DNA from: Mariprofundus sp.
GTDB lineage: Bacteria > Pseudomonadota > Zetaproteobacteria > Mariprofundales > Mariprofundaceae
Direction: 5' to 3'
NCBI GenBank assembly: GCA_030951065.1
Contig: JAUZQH010000026.1
Coordinates: forward strand, 1 to 15,172
Length of the DNA: 15,172 nt
The notes beneath the pieces are model-generated. The model saw only the letters and a program-made list of their open reading frames with translations, did not search any database and was not told the DNA's origin. Of this stretch, positions 1 to 6,879 are shown in pieces. Within the stretch, counting starts at the first letter, position 1. The number at the start of each line of letters is the position of its first letter. The position numbers and the translations under genes were made by a program.

Positions 1-524
1 ATCAGCATGGCTTCGGCTGTCAATACATGGCTGACATGCCGGCCCAGCCGCATTTGTCGAACAATCGGCATGATAACGGTTGGTCCGCCAACAGAAACCA
101 GCGCCCCGAACAACAGTGCCAGAAGCCAGTTCATGCCCAGCATAAAGTGCGCTGCGGCACCACCAATCAGCATCGTTAACAAGGGTCCGAGTATCACCAG
201 CCTGCCGACTACCCACCCGTTTTCACGCAGGGCTTTCAGATTCAGATTCAGACCACCTTCAAACAGGATGATAGCCAAACCCAGCTCAATCAGTGTATGC
301 AATGCCGGTTGAATCGTCTCGACATGCAGGATATGAAGCCCGAATGGCCCCAGCGACATACCGGCCAGCAACCACAGCAAAATGGGCGGAAAACGGAACC
401 GGCTGGCCACCATTTGCGCAGTCGTGGCAATGATGACGGCAACAATGAAGGTTGTGGTCGGATTAGCAGTCTCGGGAAACATTGCCAATGAGAATGCCGC
501 GAACACGATGGGACGGCAAGTCAT
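1..524 (-). CDS. CPA1/NhaP-type cation:proton antiporter, N-terminal part (cut by window edge)
   Basis: This is an integral inner-membrane exchanger that would swap Na+ or K+ for protons. About 174 residues are visible, reading off the left edge of the window. They are strongly hydrophobic and contain family hallmarks: FRFPPILLWLLAGMSLGPFG near residues 43-62, LAIILFEGGLNL near 84-95, and GALVSVGGPTVIMPIVRQMR, followed by LTAEAMLI at the edge. The GPTVI...R pattern fits NhaP-like CPA1 proteins better than KefB/C. Start: the ATG at 524-522 follows an in-frame TAA four codons upstream, so the frame cannot extend further; a second ATG at 482-480 (MFPETANPTT) is possible. Neither has a good Shine-Dalgarno site. 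The gene diverges from gpmI. Ion specificity and any C-terminal TrkA-N domain cannot be judged here. Confidence 0.85.
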   Translation of the reverse strand, partial: MTCRPIVFAAFSLAMFPETANPTTTFIVAVIIATTAQMVASRFRFPPILLWLLAGMSLGPFGLHILHVETIQPALHTLIELGLAIILFEGGLNLNLKALRENGWVVGRLVILGPLLTMLIGGAAAHFMLGMNWLLALLFGALVSVGGPTVIMPIVRQMRLGRHVSHVLTAEAML

Positions 525-748
525 GGATTTTATTTACGCCCAACCATGCACGATTGCCGACTGCTTCAGGGGCCGTATGCTTCCGGGCTGCTGAAATGCT
601 ATGCTTCGCCCTGCTGTCCGACCCGGATACTTCGCATGGGCAGCTGACAAAGCAGGGGAACTCATAATATCAAATACGTAAGTGTTTGATATTGGCGACT
701 CGGTGCGAGTCGCGTGGATACCCGAGATTAGAAGAAACAGGTGAACAG
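525..748. other. Divergent intergenic region, antiporter / gpmI
   Basis: 224 bp separate two divergent start codons. No convincing coding frame is seen. The right part holds a two-hairpin repeat (666-713) and the gpmI Shine-Dalgarno site AGGTG (739-743). I found no convincing -35/-10 pair for either gene. Confidence 0.6.
666..713 (-). repeat. Multi-hairpin repeat, copy A (two hairpins)
   Basis: Hairpin 2 occupies 666-693: AATATCAAA pairs with TTTGATATT over 9 bp, with a 10-base loop. One base later hairpin 1 occupies 695-713: GCGACTC pairs with GAGTCGC around loop GGTGC. Element orientation is set by copy B, which reads on the plus strand. The same two-stem architecture, with the same 1-base gap and with compensatory changes, recurs at 9127-9174. 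A related copy is at 3247-3337. The third hairpin seen in those copies is absent here. The element lies 35 bp upstream of the gpmI start, so it would be in the mRNA leader if transcription begins upstream. Confidence 0.75.
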
Positions 749-2386
749 ATGACTGTAAATAAATTTTTCCCGCCCGCAGCTGAGCGCTCCAGGCCAGTAT
801 TATTGATTGTAATGGATGGATGGGGCCTGGGTTCCGGCGGAGAAGCGGATGCCATTGCGCAAGCACATACCCCTAACGTGGACCGGTTGTGGAAGAACTA
901 TGCTCACACCCGCCTGCTCACACACGGGCATAATGTCGGGCTGCCATCGGAAAAGGATATGGGCGGCTCTGAAGTAGGGCATCTGACGATGGGGGCCGGC
1001 ATGGTTCTGGAACAGGGCCCCACGCGCATCAACAATGCCATCGCGGACGGTTCATTTTACCAGTCCGAAGCATTACAGCAGGTAAAACAGGCTGTCGAAA
1101 AAAACGGAACGCTGCATCTGATCGGCTTGCTCTCCGATGGTAATATCCATTCGCATTTAAGCCATTTCAGGGCACTGATCGATTTTGCCTTTGAATCCGG
1201 CATCAAAAAACTGCGTGTTCATGCACTGCTCGACGGACGCGATGTCGGCATTCAGACCGCACAAAAATATGTGTTTGAACTGGAAGAGGATTTTACCTTT
1301 ATCAACAGCCACGAAGGTTTTGAATACGCTTTCGCTTCGGGTGGCGGTCGCGAAGTCATTGTCATGGATCGTGATCACAACTGGGCCAAGGTAGCTGAAG
1401 GCTGGCATTTGATGGTACACGGCAAGGGAGAGCATCGATTCCCGTGCATGCTTGCTGCCATCGAACATTTCAGATCGGTACAGCCGGGCCTGGTCGATCA
1501 GGATATGCCGGGCTTTGTCATTGTTGATAATGAGAACAATCCGGTCGGTGTAATTGCCGATGGTGATGCTGTGGTCATGATGAACTTCAGAGGTGATCGT
1601 GCCATTGAAATCACCGAGGCTTTTGAACTGGATGAGTTCAACGGGTTTGATCGCGGCAAACGTCCGGATATTACCTATGCGGGCATGATGGTATACGACG
1701 AGGACAGAAACCTGCCAGCCCTGCAACTGATGGGGCCAACCAAGGTGGAAAACCCTTTCGGTAAACGCATTCTTGAGTTGGGCATCAAGCAATTCCGCCT
1801 GACTGAGACGCAGAAATACCCGCATGTCACGTTCTTTTTCAATGGTGGCTATCGCAAACCGCTGGATGATACAATGGAAGATTATATTCTCATACCATCG
1901 GACAAGGGCGTGTCTTTTGCCGATGCACCCCAGATGAAAGCAGTCGAAATTGCTGATAAAGCCATCGAATTGATTGCAAGCGGTCAATACGGCTTCGGAC
2001 TGATCAATTTTGCCAATGCCGATATGGTCGGCCATTGCGGACAGATTGCACCGGCAATTAAAGCGATTGAAGCCGTTGATACTGCGGTAGGCCGCATTGT
2101 CGAGGCATTGGAAAAAGCCGGGGGATATGCCCTGATCACTGCCGATCACGGCAATGCAGAAGAAATGCTGGTCAGAACAAAAGATGGCAGCTTCGAGCCC
2201 TCGACCAAACACTCCACCAATCCTGTACCCTGCATCCTGTTTGACCCGGACTATGATGGAAGCTACACATTACGACAGCCACAGAACAATGCACCCGGCC
2301 TGTCACATCTTGCCGCCACACTATTTGAAATCATGGGCTACGATGTACCCGATGATCTGAATCACTCATTGATCGAGCCGGCCTGA
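749..2386 (+). CDS. gpmI: 2,3-bisphosphoglycerate-independent phosphoglycerate mutase
   Basis: This cytosolic Mn-dependent enzyme interconverts 3- and 2-phosphoglycerate in glycolysis and gluconeogenesis. It has 545 residues and belongs to the alkaline-phosphatase superfamily. Visible motifs: VLLIVMDGWGLG with metal-binding Asp23; KDMGGSEVGH, where Ser74 is the expected phosphoserine nucleophile; DGNIHSH; HALLDGRDV; MMNFRGDRAIE; ANADMVGHCG; ITADHGNAEEM with metal ligands Asp466/His467; and KHSTNPVP. Start: an upstream in-frame ATG at 686 would add 21 residues that read through the hairpin repeat. ATG 749 is preferred because AGGTG lies 5 bases before it and the family usually starts just before the VLLI strand. 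Family members are commonly about 510-515 residues, so this is a longer form, and MGGSEVGH replaces the common MGNSEVGH. Identity is secure. Confidence 0.96.
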   Translation: MTVNKFFPPAAERSRPVLLIVMDGWGLGSGGEADAIAQAHTPNVDRLWKNYAHTRLLTHGHNVGLPSEKDMGGSEVGHLTMGAGMVLEQGPTRINNAIADGSFYQSEALQQVKQAVEKNGTLHLIGLLSDGNIHSHLSHFRALIDFAFESGIKKLRVHALLDGRDVGIQTAQKYVFELEEDFTFINSHEGFEYAFASGGGREVIVMDRDHNWAKVAEGWHLMVHGKGEHRFPCMLAAIEHFRSVQPGLVDQDMPGFVIVDNENNPVGVIADGDAVVMMNFRGDRAIEITEAFELDEFNGFDRGKRPDITYAGMMVYDEDRNLPALQLMGPTKVENPFGKRILELGIKQFRLTETQKYPHVTFFFNGGYRKPLDDTMEDYILIPSDKGVSFADAPQMKAVEIADKAIELIASGQYGFGLINFANADMVGHCGQIAPAIKAIEAVDTAVGRIVEALEKAGGYALITADHGNAEEMLVRTKDGSFEPSTKHSTNPVPCILFDPDYDGSYTLRQPQNNAPGLSHLAATLFEIMGYDVPDDLNHSLIEPA

Positions 2387-2497
2387 CTCACACCAGTCCG
2401 GCGCAAACTTTGCACTGTGTGCGGACAATACAGACTTGCGGCCCTGTCCGGTTTTGGTGATGATAGGTTTCGAGTTTGCATTGGTCGGGAGTGAAAT

Positions 2498-3196
2498 ATG
2501 GATCAACTGGATCAAATCACATCAATTCTGGCTCTGACCATGGGCGCGGCCTGGGCCAGCGGCATCAATTTGTATGCCGCCATTCTGATGCTGGGCATGA
2601 TGGGCGTAACCGGCAATATCGATCTGCCGCCAGGTCTGGAAATCCTGACCGATCCGATGGTGCTGTTCGCTGCCGGCACCATGTATGTGGTTGAATTTGT
2701 TGCCGATAAAATCCCCGGTGTTGACTCAACCTGGGATGTGTTGCACACATTTGTGCGCATACCGGCCGGAGCCATGCTTGCTGCCGGTGCGGTAGGCGAT
2801 GTGACGCCGGCCCTGGCACTGGCCGCAGGCATTATGGGGGGCGGTCTGGCTGCCACGACTCATGTAACCAAAGCCGGAACACGTGCTCTGATCAATACGT
2901 CACCGGAGCCATTTTCCAACTGGGCAGCATCAATTTCAGAGGATATTGCAGTATTTGGCGGTTTGTGGGCGGCACTGCATCACCCGACCCTGTTCGTTGT
3001 TTTTATAATTCTGTTTATTCTGCTGATGATCTGGCTGTTGCCGAAACTGTGGCGCGGCATCAAAACCGTATTCAGGAAGCTGCGTGTTTTCTTCGGCGGT
3101 CAGGATAAACAAATTGCGCCCGAAGCTGAAGCACATGCGCCGTCAACACATCCCGTTCAGGAAGAATCCGGCTCTGAACCCCCTGATAAACCCTAG
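2498..3196 (+). CDS. DUF4126-family membrane protein
   Basis: The product is a 232-residue predicted inner-membrane protein resembling the DUF4126 family; its function is unknown. The N-terminal part includes ALTMGAAWASGINLYAAILM and a second hydrophobic stretch around VLFAAGTMYVVEFVADKIPG, followed by VDSTWDVLHTFVRIPAGAML and the glycine-rich GIMGGGLAATTHVTKAGTRA. A strongly hydrophobic helix (LFVVFIILFILLMIWLL) lies near residues 166-182. A basic segment and a polar proline/glutamate-rich tail of about 35 residues finish the protein. ATG 2498 is preceded by GGGAG at 2487-2491, a good spacing. It lies 111 bp downstream of gpmI on the same strand; I see no clear terminator between them, so cotranscription is possible. 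It converges on ubiB. Confidence 0.85.
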   Translation: MDQLDQITSILALTMGAAWASGINLYAAILMLGMMGVTGNIDLPPGLEILTDPMVLFAAGTMYVVEFVADKIPGVDSTWDVLHTFVRIPAGAMLAAGAVGDVTPALALAAGIMGGGLAATTHVTKAGTRALINTSPEPFSNWAASISEDIAVFGGLWAALHHPTLFVVFIILFILLMIWLLPKLWRGIKTVFRKLRVFFGGQDKQIAPEAEAHAPSTHPVQEESGSEPPDKP

Positions 3197-3246
3197 TCCG
3201 GACCAGCCTGCTGAAACCAAGCAAGCAAGCGCTGATTCATCAGTGA

Positions 3247-3337
3247 ATCCATGCAGCGCCATGGATGGACCGCCAAAATTGAACACTTACGTTTTTGATT
3301 TTGTGCGTGAAGAGAAAAATAACACGTTTTTCTTCAC
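3247..3337 (+). repeat. Multi-hairpin repeat, copy B (three hairpins)
   Basis: Hairpin 1 is ATCCATG/CATGGAT (3247-3266). Hairpin 2 spans 28 bases (3275-3302), with AAAAT and ATTTT at its ends, two G-T wobbles inside, and ACACTTACGT at its apex. Hairpin 3 (3307-3337) pairs GTGAAG with CTTCAC and AAAAA with TTTTT around TAACACG. From CGCCAA onward, 30 of 37 bases match copy A read on the minus strand and 27 of 37 match copy C. It lies in the 169 bp gap between the converging DUF4126 and ubiB genes. Hairpin 3 may also serve as a two-way terminator, but no U-tract follows it on the plus strand. Confidence 0.75.
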
Positions 3338-3365
3338 ACACTGAACAGGTGAATGGCGACGTTTA

Positions 3366-4970
3366 TTAAGTCCTGGACAGGGTGAGTATAAAACCGAGCC
3401 CTGTCAGCAGTGCAGCCAATATTATGATCGGGGTTGCTGCCTGATGTGCTGCCGACCAAGCCAGCCATGCACTGCCCGAAGCTGTCAGCATGGCACCGAT
3501 AACAATCGGCATACGGGATGGCTCTGAGTGAAAGCTGACATTCCCTTCTTCTATACGGGACAGCACGCCATCGATTTTTTCAGGCAGGTACATCCAGTTG
3601 CGCAGTTGATCGCGCAGTTCTTCCCCTATTGCTTCAGCCTTGCCCACCGGCCCCATATGACGTGTTACCCAGGAAGAGATCAATGGCCGTGCCAGCATCC
3701 AGATATTAACCTGATCAGCCAGCTCGCGGGCTACGCCTTCGATCACCACCATGGTTTTCTGCAGCAGCAACAACTCCGGCTGTGTTTCCATTTTGAAACG
3801 TTCGGTAACTGCAAACATGCTCAGCAACAGTTCTGCAATGGAAATTTCGGCCAGCGGGCGATTGAAAATCGGTACGGCAATTTCCCGCAAGGCATCTTCA
3901 AATGCGGAGATATCGGTATTGGCCGGTACATAACCGGCTTCCACATGCACTTCGGCAGAGCGTTTATAATCTTCCTGCAGAAAAGCCACCAGCATTTCAC
4001 CGATATAACGTCTTGATTTGATATCGAGCCGACCAACAATGCCGAAATCCACCAGTACGATATCACCATCCTCAGCCACGAATATATTGCCCGGATGCAT
4101 GTCGGCATGGAAATACCCATCTACAAACACCATGTGAAAGAATAATACCGCCGCCCGTTCACACAGCTTCAGGCAGTCGTGCCCGGCGGCTTCCAGCGCC
4201 TGCCTTTCATCGATGGGAAGACCTGAAATCCGCTCGGTGGTCAGCACCTCGTGATGGGTATATTCCCATAACACATCCGGCACGCGTACGCCTTCCAGCT
4301 CGGCAAAGTTTTCGGCAAAACGACTGGCATGGGCTGCTTCGGCACGCAGATTCAGTTCGCCCCGAATCGTGGTGGCGAACTCTTCAATCACACGCGGAGC
4401 CTTCAAACGCCTGTATTCGCTGAAATAGCGGTCAAACAGCGATGCCAGCAACTTGAGAATAGCCAGATCCGATTCAATCGTTTTGCTGATATGGTCGCGA
4501 CGCACCTTGACCGCTACACGCCGGCCATCTTTCAACTCGGCAAAATGCACCTGCGCAATGGAAGCCGCTGCAATCGGCTGTTCGTCAAACGAGGCAAAGA
4601 CACCGTCCTCGCCGGTCAACGGTTTTTTGAAACTGCGTTCCAGAACCTTGCGTACCCGGTCGAATGGCTCCGGCGGCACATCGTCCTGCAACTTTTTGAG
4701 TTCCAGCGCGACATCCATCGGCAACAGATCCACACGGGTGGAAAGCATCTGGCCGAACTTGATAAAGGTGGGCCCCAGCTGTTCCAGAACCAGTCTGATT
4801 TGCGGGCCCAAATCCTTGGGCAGTTCATCGCCGCGAAACAATTGTACCAGCCAGACATAGGGATAAAACAACCGCATCCGCACAGCCAGTGCCGCCAGAC
4901 CGTGTGTGGCCAGAATATGGCCGATACGCATCAGGCGCAGATTTCGGCGGATATTGGCAGGCAACCTCAT
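3366..4970 (-). CDS. ubiB: Ubiquinone biosynthesis ABC1/ADCK-type atypical kinase UbiB
   Basis: UbiB is a membrane-anchored atypical kinase/ATPase needed for ubiquinone synthesis; it is thought to help move or present lipid intermediates to the Ubi enzymes. The 534 residues match the family length. Visible features: the family-specific KxGQ motif (IKFGQMLSTR, residues 70-79), the alanine-rich nucleotide loop AAASIAQVH (134-142), the invariant lysine in VAVKV (about 155), the catalytic-loop equivalent HADMHPGN (288-295) and DFG (308-310). Two hydrophobic C-terminal segments near 485-530 would anchor it in the inner membrane. The gene is the last of ubiE-ubiJ-ubiB, 14 bp after ubiJ. The chosen ATG lacks a strong Shine-Dalgarno site, so translational coupling to ubiJ is likely; a start at Met14 (MRIGHIL) is possible. 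Confidence 0.96.
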   Translation of the reverse strand: MRLPANIRRNLRLMRIGHILATHGLAALAVRMRLFYPYVWLVQLFRGDELPKDLGPQIRLVLEQLGPTFIKFGQMLSTRVDLLPMDVALELKKLQDDVPPEPFDRVRKVLERSFKKPLTGEDGVFASFDEQPIAAASIAQVHFAELKDGRRVAVKVRRDHISKTIESDLAILKLLASLFDRYFSEYRRLKAPRVIEEFATTIRGELNLRAEAAHASRFAENFAELEGVRVPDVLWEYTHHEVLTTERISGLPIDERQALEAAGHDCLKLCERAAVLFFHMVFVDGYFHADMHPGNIFVAEDGDIVLVDFGIVGRLDIKSRRYIGEMLVAFLQEDYKRSAEVHVEAGYVPANTDISAFEDALREIAVPIFNRPLAEISIAELLLSMFAVTERFKMETQPELLLLQKTMVVIEGVARELADQVNIWMLARPLISSWVTRHMGPVGKAEAIGEELRDQLRNWMYLPEKIDGVLSRIEEGNVSFHSEPSRMPIVIGAMLTASGSAWLAWSAAHQAATPIIILAALLTGLGFILTLSRT

Positions 4971-4984
4971 AACATGCCCATAAA

Positions 4985-5647
4985 CTATTGTTCCGCCTGG
5001 TCAGACAGGTAATGCTCCAGTTTATGTTCCAGGCGGGTTACCTTTCCCTTGGCACGGGAAATCTGATGGGCAAGGTGCTCAACCCCGGCCTGCCATGCCT
5101 GCAAACGTTCATCATCCGGAATATCCATATCCCGCAGGCTGTTGCTTACGGCCTGACGGGAAGAATCGGCCAGCTTCTGCTCGGCCTCAACCAGTGCATG
5201 CGCTGCCCGCGCCACCCTTGAACCGAAAAAATCGCCGAATGCAGAACGCAATTCGCGTTCCCAGTCCAGATCAGCTGCGGCAAACAGTTTCTTGAAACGC
5301 AACATGGCGTCGGAATCGCCGGATAATTTCAAGACCTGCTGAAAAACCAGATCATCAGGGTCCTCATGGCCGAAACACATGCGGGCAAAACCGGCCGTGG
5401 TGGCATTCAGGCGTACATCCACTTCGCCCTGATAGCTGGAGTGCACCCAGGCCTTGCCTCGCGAAAACCCGAGAAACATAATGGCATTGGTATCCCGCAC
5501 ATGGATACGGAACACACGTCCTTCCAGGTCATTCAGATATGGCTTGAGTGATTCATCGCGCGAAAACACCAGATCGAGAACCGTGCTCATCACCACACAT
5601 TGCACCGGCACCGGAATCAACCGCAGTGGTAAAAATATCACACTCAT
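4985..5647 (-). CDS. ubiJ: Ubiquinone biosynthesis accessory factor UbiJ (SCP2 domain)
   Basis: UbiJ is a non-catalytic SCP2-like lipid-binding protein that, with UbiK, supports the soluble Ubi complex in aerobic ubiquinone synthesis. The 220-residue product shows an N-terminal SCP2-like region (LEGRVFRIHVRD, GKAWVHSSYQGEVDVRLNAT, VLKLSGDSDAMLRFKKLF), a middle helical part, and a C-terminal likely coiled coil (ISRAKGKVTRLEHKLEHYL), the usual UbiJ layout. Sequence conservation in this family is low, so position between ubiE and ubiB is an important part of the call. Start ATG 5647 has AGGAAG (plus-strand 5654-5659) six bases upstream; an internal Met20 is a less likely alternative. A 196 bp gap with an inverted-repeat element separates it from ubiE, which is unusual for this normally compact operon. 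Confidence 0.88.
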   Translation of the reverse strand: MSVIFLPLRLIPVPVQCVVMSTVLDLVFSRDESLKPYLNDLEGRVFRIHVRDTNAIMFLGFSRGKAWVHSSYQGEVDVRLNATTAGFARMCFGHEDPDDLVFQQVLKLSGDSDAMLRFKKLFAAADLDWERELRSAFGDFFGSRVARAAHALVEAEQKLADSSRQAVSNSLRDMDIPDDERLQAWQAGVEHLAHQISRAKGKVTRLEHKLEHYLSDQAEQ

Positions 5648-5687
5648 CGAGCACTTCCTGTGACCGGACCAGGAATAAAACTACACC

Positions 5688-5822
5688 GCAGAGTAGGCAG
5701 AGTTTCGCAGAGTAAACCTGGAAAGAATTTTTTTTCTGAAGCGCTGAAAGCTCCTGTTCGTGCAATGCAGTTGTGACATATCATATTGAAAGCATTTGTT
5801 GCCTTACTCTGTAAAACTCTGC
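5688..5822. repeat. GCAGAGT-type inverted-repeat (MITE-like) element between ubiE and ubiJ
   Basis: The left side has three spaced copies of GCAGAGT (starting 5688, 5697, 5707). The right side has the inverse, ACTCTGT (5806-5812) and ACTCTGC (5816-5822). The longest arms, 5697-5718 and 5801-5822 read inversely, match at 18 of 22 bases. The interior (about 80 bp) has a T8 run at 5728-5735 and no credible gene. Degenerate CGCAGAG repeats are familiar from many proteobacterial intergenic regions. The arrangement here suggests a small non-autonomous element, but no target duplication could be made out. Confidence 0.6.
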
Positions 5823-5843
5823 AGTTAGAAAACGAAAGATAAA

Positions 5844-6650
5844 TCAAACCTTATAACCCCGGTGCAGGGCGACAATGCCGCCGCTCATATTCTCGTGTTT
5901 GACCAGCTCAAAACCGGCACCGCGAATCAGTTTTTCGAAGCGCCCCTGATCAGGAAAACGGCGGATGGACTCAACCAGATACTGATAGGAATCGCGATCG
6001 CCCGTTACTTTTTCACCGATCAATGGAATGACATTAAAAGAGAACGCATCATAGGCAACATCCAGACCCGGCACTACCGGACGCGAAAACTCCAGACACA
6101 TGAACTGACCACCCGGCTTGAGCACGCGGTAAAATTCAGCCAGCCCGGCTTCGATATCGAGAAAATTGCGAATGCCGAAAGCAATCGTCACACAATCAAA
6201 ACTGTTATCAGCAAAAGCGAGCTTGGTGCCATCCGACTGGATGCAATCGGCCCGGCCGGGCAACAGGCCCGCATCAATCACCCGCCTCGCACCTTCGGCC
6301 AGCATCGGGCCGTTCAGATCGGTCAACACAACGCGGCCTGCAGGGCCCATCTTGTTGGCCAGACCAATAGCAATATCTCCGGACCCGGCTGCCACATCCA
6401 GCACCCGACTGCCTGCACCAATAGCTGCCGTGGCAATCATGCGCCGTTTCCACCAGCGATGCATACCGCCGCTCATCAGATCGTTCATCAGATCATACTG
6501 ACTGGCAACAGACGAAAAGACGCCCATCACACGCTGTACTTTTTCGCTTCCGCTCACCGTCTCATAACCGAAATGCGTCGAAGACGGATCGGTGGATGAA
6601 TCTGCCTGTGAGGGGGTGTCCGTATTGGCTTTATGGTTTAAGTCACTCAT
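5844..6650 (-). CDS. ubiE: Ubiquinone/menaquinone biosynthesis C-methyltransferase UbiE
   Basis: UbiE is an SAM-dependent methyltransferase that C-methylates the benzoquinol ring in ubiquinone synthesis, or demethylmenaquinol where menaquinone is made. The 268-residue product has the family signature THFGYETVSGSEKVQRVMGVF near 25-45, YDLMNDLMSGGMHRWWK, the SAM-binding glycine motif LDVAAGSGDIA, the acidic-loop strand VLTDLNGPML, VTIAFGIRNF, the post-I region LKPGGQFMCLEFSRP, and C-terminal GGIVALHRGYKV. It carries about 20 extra polar residues at the N-terminus compared with typical 251-residue proteins. The ATG at 6650 has no clear Shine-Dalgarno site. It is first in the ubi operon and diverges from nrdJa; the DnaA box in the shared region could also affect it. 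Confidence 0.96.
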   Translation of the reverse strand: MSDLNHKANTDTPSQADSSTDPSSTHFGYETVSGSEKVQRVMGVFSSVASQYDLMNDLMSGGMHRWWKRRMIATAAIGAGSRVLDVAAGSGDIAIGLANKMGPAGRVVLTDLNGPMLAEGARRVIDAGLLPGRADCIQSDGTKLAFADNSFDCVTIAFGIRNFLDIEAGLAEFYRVLKPGGQFMCLEFSRPVVPGLDVAYDAFSFNVIPLIGEKVTGDRDSYQYLVESIRRFPDQGRFEKLIRGAGFELVKHENMSGGIVALHRGYKV

Positions 6651-6735
6651 GGGTTGCGCATCGTATCAGGCCGGAGCCCCCTCTCCAAACAAAGCTTGAA
6701 TATCCACTGAGTCCAACCCCTGCCGGTGCATATTC

Positions 6736-6744
6736 TGTGGATAA
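6736..6744 (-). promoter_or_regulatory. DnaA box upstream of nrdJa
   Basis: TGTGGATAA on the plus strand is the reverse complement of TTATCCACA, an exact match to the DnaA consensus TTATNCACA. It lies 26 bp upstream of the first NrdR-like box. DnaA control of ribonucleotide reductase is known for E. coli nrdAB. A single 9-mer can occur by chance, but its location makes function plausible. Confidence 0.55.
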
Positions 6745-6770
6745 ACCGTGAATAGATTGTGCGTGACAAG

Positions 6771-6818
6771 ACACTACAGCTAGTGCACAGTGAATGCTTG
6801 ACACCCAAGATATAGTAC
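6771..6818 (+). promoter_or_regulatory. Tandem NrdR-like operator boxes
   Basis: Box 1 (6771-6786) is ACACTACAGCTAGTGC and box 2 (6803-6818) is ACCCAAGATATAGTAC. Each agrees with the 16-base NrdR consensus acaCwAtATaTwGtgt at 12 positions. The 16 bp between them gives a 32 bp centre-to-centre distance, three helical turns, which is the known arrangement for NrdR pairs. Box 2 fills the spacer of the putative promoter, so bound NrdR (the ATP/dATP-sensing RNR repressor) would block polymerase. The nrdR gene itself is not in this window. Confidence 0.75.
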
Positions 6819-6825
6819 CTAAACT
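6798..6825 (+). promoter_or_regulatory. Putative sigma-70 promoter of nrdJa
   Basis: A perfect -35 TTGACA (6798-6803) is followed after 16 bp by TAAACT (6820-6825), 4 of 6 matches to the -10 consensus. NrdR-like box 2 lies exactly between them. The implied leader is about 48 bases, ending in the AGGGAGAG Shine-Dalgarno site (6868-6875). TATAGT at 6811-6816 is an alternative -10, but it lacks a good -35. Confidence 0.55.
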
Positions 6826-6879
6826 GGCCGCCGGGATTTCTGATTCACGAGGGACTACGACATATCCAGGGAGAGCTGC

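Noticed and set aside
576..616. Approximate direct repeat beginning TATGCTTC (576-593 and 600-616)
   Set aside because: Only the first 8 bases and a CTGCTG end match closely; too weak to call an operator or repeat.
534..866. Minus-strand frame crossing the gpmI leader, and the plus-strand frame 12462-12758
   Set aside because: Both run antisense into genuine genes and read through the repeat or a signal peptide region; no homology is recognised.
1157..2212. 351-codon open frame on the minus strand
   Set aside because: It lies entirely within gpmI, whose motifs are unmistakable; its product shows no family motif and it has no ribosome site.
6651..6879. Possible cobalamin riboswitch upstream of the B12-dependent reductase
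   Set aside because: The region is mostly upstream of the inferred transcription start, the leader is about 50 bases, and no B12-box-like sequence was seen.
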